Source of the DNA: Deltaproteobacteria bacterium
Lineage (GTDB): Bacteria > Myxococcota_C > UBA6777
NCBI GenBank assembly: GCA_002731275.1
Contig: PCBK01000091.1
Coordinates: 1 to 50,244 of the forward strand
Direction of reading: 5' to 3'
Length of the DNA stretch: 50,244 nucleotides
Both the position numbers and the translations under genes were made by a program. Position 1 is the stretch's first letter. Every line of letters starts with the position of its first letter. The notes beneath the pieces are model-generated. The model worked only from the letters and a program-made list of their open reading frames with translations, was not told where the DNA came from and did not search any database. Positions 1 through 8,169 of this stretch are shown here, one piece after another.

Positions 1-420
1 CGAGTATATCCCCTTCAGTTTTTACTCACAACCCCCCTTCTTTTCGGTGACTTCACGTGATAGACTTGTTCCCTTTCAAGAAACCCCCTGAACGGTTACG
101 ACCCTTTTTCCCCTGCTTGTTTTCGCTGGGATACACTCTCTGAAGGCCAGTATTCCACGCTCTGCAGTGATATCCGCTAAGCCGCCCCCACACACGCTCC
201 ACACAAAATTCATCAAAAATTCACAATTCTCTCCAACCTATTTTCAATGAATTGGATACCTTGTGCCAAAATCTTGCGATCTTTATCCGCATTTCGTAAG
301 ATGCCCAGACCCTCGAAAGACCTGGAGGTCAAGGTCTCCCGGTACATTGTGTGTCATATCATGCAACCGATATGCGACACCGGTTCACACAACCCTTGAC
401 ATTGACGAGATATAACGACG
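1..420. other. Intergenic region upstream of PBP1A
   Basis: No credible reading frame on either strand. The stretch is T- and C-rich in its first half. Two small symmetric elements are visible near its right end: GACCTGGAGGTC at 319-330, with a further AGGTCT half at 332-337, and a CATATC/GATATG inverted repeat described separately. No convincing sigma70 pair was found: the TTGACA near 395 is only 9 bp from the TATAAC before the gene. Confidence 0.6.
352..379. promoter_or_regulatory. Inverted repeat upstream of PBP1A
   Basis: CATATC at 355-360 and GATATG at 369-374 form a perfect 6-bp inverted repeat with an 8-bp spacer. Outer arms TGTC and GACA extend it, with a two-base offset. It lies about 42 bp before the PBP1A start, so it could be an operator or a 5' UTR hairpin. 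No regulator is known; the call rests on symmetry alone. Confidence 0.3.
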
Positions 421-3400
421 ATGAGCCGTACGAAAGAAACGCTTCACATCCCCGATCACCTCAGGGGAAATGACAAACAAAAAGTTCCAGCTTACATCGA
501 AAATTCACGCCCAAAGAGCATTTTGCGGCTGTTGTTTCGATTGACTGTCTTCTTTGGAATGACTGGGTTTGTCATGGGGTCTTGTGGTGGCATGGCGATT
601 TTCGCTCGCTATGCGACAGGAATTCCCCATCTCAATAGCCTTAACCAGTATCGTCCACCCCTCCCGACTGTTGTTTACTCCCATGGCGAAGATGTCATCG
701 GCGAGTTTTCCGCAGAGCGGCGGGTCTTGGTCCCTCTCGAAAAGATCCCCAAAAAACTTCTGTATGCGTTTGTTGCTGCTGAAGATGATCGCTTCTTCAA
801 GCATGGTGGTGTCGATCCCCTTGGGATTATGCGCGCTGTCGTGAAGAACTTGAAAGCCGGACGGATCAAAGCAGGTGGTTCGACTCTGACACAGCAGGTC
901 GCCAAGACCTTTCTGCTTGATCGACTCGTGATCAAAATGCGCGATGGTCTCTGTCGAAGTGATAAGCAATGTGGTTGGCGCCAGCGATGTAAGACTCGTG
1001 CAGGTCGTCCATATGGCCGGTGTGTCAAACGATCATTTCGTGCTTGCTCCAAGCAAGTGACGGTCATCTACCAAGGGAAACCCACAAAAGTCTACAGAGG
1101 ATACACCACCATGTGTGATCCTCATGAGGTCTGTCGACCACAATGTAAAGATAAGGTCGAAAACCAAGCCGGACTCTGTCCCCAGTGGATGTGTGTGCCT
1201 GCTGCGCCCAAACCCACTTGTCAAACGAGCCAAAGCTGTCGTTTTGGTGAACGTTGTACGGATGGTGAATGTAAGCCGAGTTTTCAGGCGCAAATTGCTG
1301 ACATTTTGGATAAGCTCGCGCAAAAAGGTGCTGAGGTCCATCGCGTCAAAGCCCCCGAAAAGATCTTGTCTGAGCTGCGAGGCGACTTCAAACGCAAGAC
1401 GCAAAAATACGTCGAGATCAACGCAAGACAAGCCGCGCGTATCAACAAACAAAAAATTGAACGACTCCCTGGCGTTCGCGTTGTCTACCGATTTGCTGAG
1501 AAGAGCTTTAAGCGGAAAATTCGCGAAGCTATCCTCGCCACACAGCTCGAACGCAAGTTTACAAAAGGACAGATCTTGTGGTTGTACCTGAACCACATCT
1601 ACCTCGGACACCATGCCCACGGTGTACAGGCTGCCGCGCAAAACTACTTTGGTAAAAATGTTTGGGAGCTGACGCTCGCAGAGTGTGCGCTCCTCGCTGG
1701 ACTCCCCAAGAAGCCAAGCAGGGCCGATCCATACCGTTATCCCGATCGTGCTCGAACTCGTATGACTTATGTTCTCAAGCGTATGCACGAGATGGGGTAC
1801 ATCTCCAAAGCGGAAAGAGAACAAGCGCTCAACGAGCCCATCAAGACAAAAGCCATCCCCAACCTGTTTTTTGAAAAGACACCTTACTTTACCGAAGAAG
1901 TCCGCAAGCAATTGCTCTCGACATACGGAAAAGAAGGTTTGCTCAAAGGTGGGATGGAGGTCTACACATCGATCGATACAGAGAAGCAAATGCTCGGACG
2001 TCGCGCGCTTCGAAAGGGGCTGAAGAACCTCGACATCCGCCAAGGGTATCGTGGCCCACTTGGTGTGATCCCCAAACAACATTGGAGCAAAGCGCTCGAC
2101 AAAGCAGCGAAATTCTATGGACCCGGTCCCCTCAAACCCAAAATGATTTATGCAGGCCTCGTGACACGCATCAATCGACGCAAACAACAAGTGACTGTGA
2201 AGGTTGGACATCACATCGGTATTCTTCCTCTTGCGGGGATGCGATGGGCACGTAAACCCAACCCGTACAGAAGTTACAAAGGAAACATGATCCGTCGCAT
2301 CGGAAAGACCTTGCGTCCTGGCTATTGGATTCTTGTCGAACCTGTAAAGAGTTGGAAAGATCTTCGTACACGTTCAAGAGTCTATGATCGGACGATTCCT
2401 CGCCGTGGTCTGTTGTTCCGCCTGCGTCAGCATCCAAAAGTAGAAGGGGCGTTGGTTTCGATCGATCCACACAGCGGCTACATCGAGACATTGATCGGTG
2501 GGTATGCTTACAAAAGAAGCCAGTTTAACCGCGCTTTGTATGCTTGTCGTCAACCTGGATCATCGTTTAAGCCAATCGTCTACACAACAGCGCTTGAGAA
2601 TGGATACACGCGCAAGGTGAGAGGGAAAGATGTCCATGAGCCGATCACACCCGGTTCTATCTTGCAAGATACACCTCTCGTATACGACTCGGGAACGGAT
2701 CCAACCGCAGCTCGATACAAACCTAGCAACTATTCAGGTCGGTATGAAGGGGATATGTTGCTACGTACTGCGTTGATGAAGTCCAAAAACATCCCCTCTA
2801 TCCGTTTGATGATGAAGGTGACGATGGACAAGGTGATCGAGTACGCTCGCAAATTTGGGTTGACGACAGAGCTGCGCAAAGAGCTTGGGCTTGCCCTCGG
2901 TCAATCTTGTGCCAAACCCTGGGAGATGGCGATGTTTTACGCGATGCTGGCGCGTGGCGGACTCAAAGTCAATCCCGTCTTTATCAAGATGGTCATCAAC
3001 AGAGATGGCGAGGTGGTCGAAGATCAGCGTTCATACGATGATCCTTCACTGAGTCCAGAGTCCCAAATTAACCGCTTTGAGGATGCGTTGTTGCGTGAGG
3101 AGAAGCGTCTCATCAGCCGTCAAACTGCGTATCTGATCACGACGATCCTTCGACAAGTTGTGCTGTATGGTACTGGTGTAGCGGTACGTAAGCTCAAAAA
3201 ACCTGCAGCAGGGAAAACGGGGACCACCAACGATTCGTTTGACGTCTGGTTTACTGGTTTTACACCCCTCCATGCGACAGTCGCTTGGCTTGGGTTCGAT
3301 AAAAACGAGAGCCCACTTGGGAGTTGGGAGACGGGTGGGCAGACTGCCGCGCCTGTTTGGGTCGAGTACATGAAGGGTGCCACAAAAGGTCTCAAATGGA

Positions 3401-3579
3401 AGGAGTTTCAGGCGCCTCCTGGGATCGTCTGGAGGCGGATTGATCCGAAGACAGGAAAACTCGCAAACGTCGATACTTCTGGTGCGATTAGGTTGCCGTT
3501 TAAGGCTGGAACGGAGCCCAAAGATCGCGTCAATAAACGTGGTCAAGTGAAGGCCGACGATTTCTACAAAGAGATGTAG
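421..3579 (+). CDS. pbp1A: Class A penicillin-binding protein (PBP1A-like) with Cys-rich insertion
   Basis: Bifunctional peptidoglycan synthase, anchored in the inner membrane by a segment at about residues 35-62. The GT51 glycosyltransferase motifs are EDDRFF (121-126, catalytic Glu121), GGSTLTQQ (152-159) and ATQLERKFTK (373-382). The transpeptidase has SSFK (714-717, nucleophile Ser714), SKN (788-790) and KTG (932-934). An OB-like segment at about 570-660 lies between them, as in PBP1A proteins. At 1052 residues it is longer than usual. Most of the excess is an insertion of roughly 195 residues (about 167-362) between GT51 motifs 2 and 3. This carries 14 cysteines (178-284) and then a charged linker. 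The motif at 267-284, CQTSQSCRFGERCTDGEC, has the C-x5-C-x5-C-x4-C spacing of the lipoproteins at 28389-32774. A weak CTACA/TGTAG stem overlaps the stop and is followed by eight T (3584-3591), possibly a terminator. Confidence 0.93.
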   Translation: MSRTKETLHIPDHLRGNDKQKVPAYIENSRPKSILRLLFRLTVFFGMTGFVMGSCGGMAIFARYATGIPHLNSLNQYRPPLPTVVYSHGEDVIGEFSAERRVLVPLEKIPKKLLYAFVAAEDDRFFKHGGVDPLGIMRAVVKNLKAGRIKAGGSTLTQQVAKTFLLDRLVIKMRDGLCRSDKQCGWRQRCKTRAGRPYGRCVKRSFRACSKQVTVIYQGKPTKVYRGYTTMCDPHEVCRPQCKDKVENQAGLCPQWMCVPAAPKPTCQTSQSCRFGERCTDGECKPSFQAQIADILDKLAQKGAEVHRVKAPEKILSELRGDFKRKTQKYVEINARQAARINKQKIERLPGVRVVYRFAEKSFKRKIREAILATQLERKFTKGQILWLYLNHIYLGHHAHGVQAAAQNYFGKNVWELTLAECALLAGLPKKPSRADPYRYPDRARTRMTYVLKRMHEMGYISKAEREQALNEPIKTKAIPNLFFEKTPYFTEEVRKQLLSTYGKEGLLKGGMEVYTSIDTEKQMLGRRALRKGLKNLDIRQGYRGPLGVIPKQHWSKALDKAAKFYGPGPLKPKMIYAGLVTRINRRKQQVTVKVGHHIGILPLAGMRWARKPNPYRSYKGNMIRRIGKTLRPGYWILVEPVKSWKDLRTRSRVYDRTIPRRGLLFRLRQHPKVEGALVSIDPHSGYIETLIGGYAYKRSQFNRALYACRQPGSSFKPIVYTTALENGYTRKVRGKDVHEPITPGSILQDTPLVYDSGTDPTAARYKPSNYSGRYEGDMLLRTALMKSKNIPSIRLMMKVTMDKVIEYARKFGLTTELRKELGLALGQSCAKPWEMAMFYAMLARGGLKVNPVFIKMVINRDGEVVEDQRSYDDPSLSPESQINRFEDALLREEKRLISRQTAYLITTILRQVVLYGTGVAVRKLKKPAAGKTGTTNDSFDVWFTGFTPLHATVAWLGFDKNESPLGSWETGGQTAAPVWVEYMKGATKGLKWKEFQAPPGIVWRRIDPKTGKLANVDTSGAIRLPFKAGTEPKDRVNKRGQVKADDFYKEM

Positions 3580-3745
3580 TGCGTTTTTTTTCCACACGAA
3601 CCCTCCTATCTGACCGCATGTAGGCTCCAACTCTCCTTCCCTGCAAACGATTTTCGGTTGATTTTTCCAGTCACATTGTATATCTCCATGTGGTTTCTCT
3701 ATCCTGGCCACAAGGAACGTTGCCTGACCAAACACGGAGTTGAGC

Positions 3746-4543
3746 TTGAATACCCACGACGCAAATGAAGCAGATGAGTTGGAACAGGTAGGACAACTAC
3801 ATAGCCTACGCCTCGCGCTAAAAGAGAAGGAAGAGGAGTGCAGTGATCTGCAACGTGAACTTGCTGCATTCGCACACTCTGTTTCCCACGATCTCCGCGC
3901 TCCCCTCAATCACATTGTTGGATTTGTCTCTCTGCTCAAGGACTCTTTGGGAGATTCTCTCGGTGAAGAGGAGGCCTCGTACATCGACACGATCCTTGAG
4001 TCTTCTGATCAGTTGCGTTCCCAGATTCAAGCGCTCCTCGAATATTCGCGGCTCAACCAGGCGGAGATGTATCACATCGAGATTGAGTTTGACATCTTGG
4101 TGAAAGAGGCGATCGAGCAAGTCGAGCGGAGTCGCCCTCATTGTCAGGTTGACTGGCATATTGACGCGATGCCTCTCGTGTTTGGAGATCCCACAATGCT
4201 GAGGCAGTTGTTACTGTGTTTATTCGATAATGCCGTGAAATATACGCGTTCTGCCGAACAACCCAGAGTGGATATGGTGCGTTTATCTTGTGAAGAGCCG
4301 GGCTTTGCACTGTTCGCAGTGAAAGACAATGGAATTGGCTTTGCACCTGCACAAGAGAAACAAATCTTTTATGTTTTCCAAAGACTCCATCACATCGAAG
4401 AGAAGGATGGATTGGGGATGGGGTTGGCGAAGGTGCAAAGATATGTTCATCGTCATGGTGGACGCATTTGGGCACATGGAGAGCCCGAAGAAGGGGCCAG
4501 TTTTTACTTCACCTTGCCGCTTTATCAGGGAGAGGATGGATAA
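3746..4543 (+). CDS. Orphan sensor histidine kinase
   Basis: Cytoplasmic histidine kinase of about 265 residues without membrane segments. Numbering is from a TTG at 3740; a TTG at 3746 is preferred because GGAG (3736-3739) then lies 6 bp away. A short coiled coil (about 15-45) leads into a HisKA dimerisation helix with SHDLRAPL (phospho-acceptor His50). The HATPase_c domain has an N box (LFDNAVKYT, Asn164), a G1 box (DNGIGF, 196-201) and a G2 box (GLGMGLA, 224-230). The arrangement resembles phytochrome-type kinase cores, but no PAS, GAF or other sensor domain is present. Input therefore probably comes from a partner protein. No response regulator gene lies nearby. Confidence 0.88.
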   Translation: MNTHDANEADELEQVGQLHSLRLALKEKEEECSDLQRELAAFAHSVSHDLRAPLNHIVGFVSLLKDSLGDSLGEEEASYIDTILESSDQLRSQIQALLEYSRLNQAEMYHIEIEFDILVKEAIEQVERSRPHCQVDWHIDAMPLVFGDPTMLRQLLLCLFDNAVKYTRSAEQPRVDMVRLSCEEPGFALFAVKDNGIGFAPAQEKQIFYVFQRLHHIEEKDGLGMGLAKVQRYVHRHGGRIWAHGEPEEGASFYFTLPLYQGEDG

Positions 4544-4563
4544 GAGGTCGATGTCTTGGGGGC

Positions 4564-5952
4564 TTAAGCGGGGCGGCGCATGTGCCACGCTTTGGGTTTG
4601 AGGAAGGTGGTGATGCCGATGTGGGAGAGGGTGGAGCCCATGCCGGAGTGATTTCTTCCGGTCCACGGCAACCGTGGGCTGACTCTGTCACAGCAATTCC
4701 AATACACACTTCCTGTATCCATTTCTGCGAGGATGGCTTCGGCTCGTTGCATGTCTTGGGTGAATACGCCTGCGGTGAGGCCGTACTCAGTATCACACAT
4801 CTTCTCGATCGCTTCGGCGTCATTCTCGACAGCCTGAATGCCGATCACAGGACCAAACGTCTCGTCTTTCATGAGCAACATATCGTGGTTGACATCACGG
4901 AAGACCGTCGGCGCGAAGAAGTGTCCTTTTCCTTCGAGTGGGGTTCCACCAAGGAGGCAAGTGGCCCCTTTGGCTTGGGCGTCGTCTATTTGTTGTTGTA
5001 AGACTTCGAACTGTGCGCCTCGTGCGAGCGGCCCGATAAAGGTCCCTTCTTCCATAGGGTCGCCAACTTTGTAGTCCTTGACTGCTTCTACAAAGGCTTC
5101 AACAAACGGTTCGTAGATGTCTTTGTGGACGTATATACGTTCGATGGCGCAGCAGCTCTGTCCCGCGTTGTAAAAAGCACCTTCTGCTGCGGAGATGGCT
5201 GTTTGTTGGACATCGACGTCGTCACAAATGTAGACAGGGTCTTTGCCACCAAGTTCGAGTTGGACTTTCATCATCTGTTGAGCAGCCGCAGAGAGGATTT
5301 TTTTCCCCGTAGCATATGAGCCCGTAAAGAAGACCCCATCGAGTGGTTGGTTGAGTAGTGCGGCACCAACGTCGCCACCGCCAACAACTGCGATACAGAC
5401 ATCTTTTGGGATCCCTGCGTTGTGCAAGCGTTCGACAATCGCGAGTCCTGTCAGAGTGGTAAACTCGGAGGGTTTGTAGAGGACCGCGTTGCCTGTAAGC
5501 AGGGCGGGAATAAAGACATTGCTGCCGACAAAATAGGGATAGTTCCAGGCGGATATATTGGCGACAACACCGAGTGGGTCGTAGGATATGACTTCACGCA
5601 TCGCTGGTAAGTCTTCGGTGTCCTCTGTTGGGAGGACTTGTTCTTGTCGGAGGAATTGCTCTGTGTGCGCGAGGAAGAAGTCGATACGAGCACGAGTCCC
5701 TCTGATTTCACCGAGCGCCTGTCCGAGTGGCTTGCCCATCTCTTGTGTGAGGAGTCGTGCGAGTTCGTCTTCGTCGGCTGCGAGGGCGTCGCGGAATGAT
5801 GAGATCGCAGCAGCTCGTTCTTGGTAGGGCCGCTTGCGCCACTCTTTTTGTGCGCGTTTTGCACGAAGGAAGGCGTCCTTGATGCTATCTGGTGTGTCAG
5901 TCTCTATATCCTTGATATGACTTTCATCTGTGGGGTTTTCGATGTGGAGCAT
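4564..5952 (-). CDS. NAD(P)-dependent aldehyde dehydrogenase
   Basis: Member of the aldehyde dehydrogenase superfamily (462 residues, slightly short, as in succinate-semialdehyde-type enzymes). It oxidises an aldehyde to the carboxylate. Visible motifs are SAWNYP with Asn137, KPSE (160-163) for cofactor binding, FTGSYATG (209-216), ELGGKDP with general base Glu233, and GQSCC with nucleophile Cys267. It is the last gene of a three-gene minus-strand operon, 28 bp after the amidotransferase-like gene. That context suggests it oxidises the aldehyde made by the operon's alcohol dehydrogenase, possibly a gamma-glutamyl amino-aldehyde (PuuC-like role). Substrate is inferred, not seen. It converges with the histidine kinase gene, 20 bp apart. 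Confidence 0.92.
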   Translation of the reverse strand: MLHIENPTDESHIKDIETDTPDSIKDAFLRAKRAQKEWRKRPYQERAAAISSFRDALAADEDELARLLTQEMGKPLGQALGEIRGTRARIDFFLAHTEQFLRQEQVLPTEDTEDLPAMREVISYDPLGVVANISAWNYPYFVGSNVFIPALLTGNAVLYKPSEFTTLTGLAIVERLHNAGIPKDVCIAVVGGGDVGAALLNQPLDGVFFTGSYATGKKILSAAAQQMMKVQLELGGKDPVYICDDVDVQQTAISAAEGAFYNAGQSCCAIERIYVHKDIYEPFVEAFVEAVKDYKVGDPMEEGTFIGPLARGAQFEVLQQQIDDAQAKGATCLLGGTPLEGKGHFFAPTVFRDVNHDMLLMKDETFGPVIGIQAVENDAEAIEKMCDTEYGLTAGVFTQDMQRAEAILAEMDTGSVYWNCCDRVSPRLPWTGRNHSGMGSTLSHIGITTFLKPKAWHMRRPA

Positions 5953-5980
5953 GATTCATTCTTTCGTGTGTATGGAGGGC

Positions 5981-6763
5981 TTATGATTGTCGGGCTCGTG
6001 CAGCCTCAAACAGCGCATCCATGAGAGGTTTTCTTGGGAGTAAATTGGGATCGTTATCTTCGATGAACTCGGGGTGCCATTGCACACCAACGGCGAAAGG
6101 TTTGCTTGGATCTTCGCCCCCTTTGAGTACAAACGCCTCGATGATGTCGTCATCTTTTGAGAGGCATCCGATTTCAAGACCTGGTGCGAGATCTTTCACG
6201 GCTTGGTGGTGGATGGAGTTGATCGTACAAATATCGCTGGATGAAGGGTAGAGCTTCGCGAAGTCACTCCCCTCGATGAGAGTCGCTTTGTGGTGACATC
6301 CATCGTACAAATCCTGATCCTTATGGTCTGTTTCGCTTGGATTTTGTATATCGAGATCTTGATAGAGGGTCCCACCGAGGGCGACGTTCAAAATCTGGAA
6401 TCCTCGACAAAGTGCGAGGATGGGAACATTCTTTTCGATGCACTTATTGATCAAAGCGATATCGTACTCGTCGCGGATTGGGTCGCCGGGCCAACGTTCT
6501 GAGATGGGTTGTTCATTGTAGCTCTGTGGAGCAACGTCCGAACCTCCCTGTAGTACGAGTGCATCGATCTGGTCGACTAACATGTCCAGATCAAATGCTC
6601 CCCAGGGGCGTGGCAGGAAGATTGGAAAGCCACCTGCACCCATGACCCAACGAAGTGTTGACTCCTCGGCGTAGAGGAGTGTCTTGGTGTAAAAGTAAGG
6701 TCGCTCTGAATCAGGGTAGAGAAAACAAGCAGAGATGCCGATGCGAAGAGGTTTTTGACTCAT
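5981..6763 (-). CDS. Class I glutamine amidotransferase-like hydrolase (peptidase C26, PuuD-like)
   Basis: Probable gamma-glutamyl-amide hydrolase. The triad is visible: Cys119 in LALCRGFQILN, His230 and Glu232 in VQWHPEF. GGTLYQDL (130-137) and LQGGSDV (71-77) are typical of PuuD, which releases glutamate from gamma-glutamyl-GABA. The ATG at 6763 is preferred over an upstream start that would overlap the preceding gene, because AAGGAA lies at a good distance before it; the product is then 260 residues. The gap to the upstream dehydrogenase gene is 23 bp. A gamma-glutamyl ligase (glutamine synthetase family) that would make the substrate is absent from the window. Confidence 0.87.
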   Translation of the reverse strand: MSQKPLRIGISACFLYPDSERPYFYTKTLLYAEESTLRWVMGAGGFPIFLPRPWGAFDLDMLVDQIDALVLQGGSDVAPQSYNEQPISERWPGDPIRDEYDIALINKCIEKNVPILALCRGFQILNVALGGTLYQDLDIQNPSETDHKDQDLYDGCHHKATLIEGSDFAKLYPSSSDICTINSIHHQAVKDLAPGLEIGCLSKDDDIIEAFVLKGGEDPSKPFAVGVQWHPEFIEDNDPNLLPRKPLMDALFEAARARQS

Positions 6764-6786
6764 GAAATTCCTTGATGGTGATAGGA

Positions 6787-7989
6787 CTAAAGTGTGCCGT
6801 TGATGGCGCTTTGGAAGAGGGTGTGAAAGTCCTCTTGTGAGACAGGGCGTGGATTGAGCTGATGGCATCCATCGGCCAAGGCGTATTGTACGAGCGCATC
6901 GATTCGCTCTTCATCGACGTGGACCTCTGAGAGTTGTGAGGGGATACTCATCGCTTGTTGAAGCTCTCGGAGATAGTTGACAAAGCCTTCCACGCTGTGC
7001 TCGGTTGCGCCAACAGCACGAGCCATGTCCGCGAGGCGTTCGGGGACAGCTTCACCGTTAAAGGTCATGGTGTAGGGGAGGAGGATGCCGTTGGCGAGTC
7101 CGTGGTGAAGATCGTGGACTGTGGAGAGTGAGTGCGCCATGGAGTGAGTGACACCAAGTCCCTTTTGGAAAGCCGTCGCGCCCATGAGCGACGCCATGAG
7201 CATTTTTCCTCTCATGTCGAGTTGGTGTGCCAGCGTCTCTTCGTCGAATGTTTTCGTGTGTACACGTTCCATCGCGATGTGGTAGCAAGGAAGCAGACTC
7301 CCTGCGATCAGTCGAAGACCTTCAAGCGCGATGCCATCACACAAGGGAGAAAAGCCTGGGGCGACATACGCTTCGATCAAGTGAGACATCGCGTCCAGTC
7401 CGGTGGAAGCTGTGATATGTGCAGGAAGATCCAGCGTCAACTCCGGGTCCATCAGCGCTGCAACGGGCAACAAGCTGGGATCGAAGATGATGCGCTTCTT
7501 CCGGGTCTCATCGTCTGAGATCACTGCGCTGCGGCCTACTTCGCTTCCTGTCCCTGCTGTTGTTGGGATGGCTACCATGTAGGGAATCTTTGAGGCATCA
7601 ACGGGGCGCGCGTTTTCCAAACCATCTTCATAGTCGAAGAGATCTCCTTCGTGATCGACCATCAGCGCGATGGCTTTCGCGACGTCGAGCGCTGCGCCTC
7701 CACCGAGCGCTATGATCGCGTCATTACTATGCGCTTTGTAATGCTCGACTCCTGCGATGACATGGGAGTGTAGGGGGTTGCCTTGAAAGTCGGAAAAGAC
7801 AGTAAATGCGATGTCTTCCTTTGATAAAGAGTCTGTCACTTGTGCAAGCAGCGGTAAAGCTGCGATGCCACTATCCGTTACAACGAGTGGTTTGTGTTGG
7901 TCGTTTGATTGCGTGAGAGAGGAGAGCAAGTGTCTCGCGCCCGGACCGTAAGAGATCGCTGTTGGAAAGTGGAAGCGTTGAATGGTCAT
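6787..7989 (-). CDS. Iron-containing alcohol dehydrogenase
   Basis: Group III (Fe-type) NAD(P)-dependent alcohol dehydrogenase, 400 residues, the family's usual length. The cofactor loop ALGGGAALD (94-102) and TTAGTGSEV (143-151) are present. The four metal ligands can be placed as Asp199 and His203 (LDAMSH), His282 (THSMAHS) and His296 (DLHHG), with the family's 14-residue spacing between the last two. It is first in the operon ADH - hydrolase - aldehyde dehydrogenase, behind a good promoter at 8030-8057. The set suggests oxidation of an alcohol to an acid via an aldehyde, followed or preceded by cleavage of a glutamyl conjugate. Real substrate unknown. Confidence 0.92.
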   Translation of the reverse strand: MTIQRFHFPTAISYGPGARHLLSSLTQSNDQHKPLVVTDSGIAALPLLAQVTDSLSKEDIAFTVFSDFQGNPLHSHVIAGVEHYKAHSNDAIIALGGGAALDVAKAIALMVDHEGDLFDYEDGLENARPVDASKIPYMVAIPTTAGTGSEVGRSAVISDDETRKKRIIFDPSLLPVAALMDPELTLDLPAHITASTGLDAMSHLIEAYVAPGFSPLCDGIALEGLRLIAGSLLPCYHIAMERVHTKTFDEETLAHQLDMRGKMLMASLMGATAFQKGLGVTHSMAHSLSTVHDLHHGLANGILLPYTMTFNGEAVPERLADMARAVGATEHSVEGFVNYLRELQQAMSIPSQLSEVHVDEERIDALVQYALADGCHQLNPRPVSQEDFHTLFQSAINGTL

Positions 7990-8029
7990 CTATCTCAAAC
8001 CCTTTCTTGTTCCTTGAAGAAAAGCACAC

Positions 8030-8057
8030 ATTATACCTCGAAGGATTGGAAAGCCAA
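8030..8057 (-). promoter_or_regulatory. Sigma70-type promoter of the ADH operon
   Basis: On the minus strand, TTGGCT (8057-8052), a 16-bp spacer and a perfect TATAAT (8035-8030). The implied transcript starts about 35 nt before the ATG at 7989. Confidence 0.6.
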
Positions 8058-8169
8058 GTGTTCGCACATCGCTCCCTTTGTGTGAGGATTTTGACTTCTA
8101 TGGTGGTTCGATGCACATTAAATATCGGTGAGTTTGTTATGATCGTCCTACAACACAGAAGAGCGCAGG

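Noticed and set aside
395-418. TTGACA and TATAAC before the PBP1A gene as a sigma70 promoter
   Set aside because: Only 9 bp separate the two elements; a working pair needs about 16-18.
1033-2214. Long minus-strand reading frame opposite the PBP1A gene
   Set aside because: It lies entirely within a strongly supported gene and has no recognisable domain or ribosome-binding site; it is a shadow of the real frame.
8091-8123. TTGACT with TTAAAT as a promoter for the GNAT gene
   Set aside because: The spacer is 21 bp, too long for a standard promoter.
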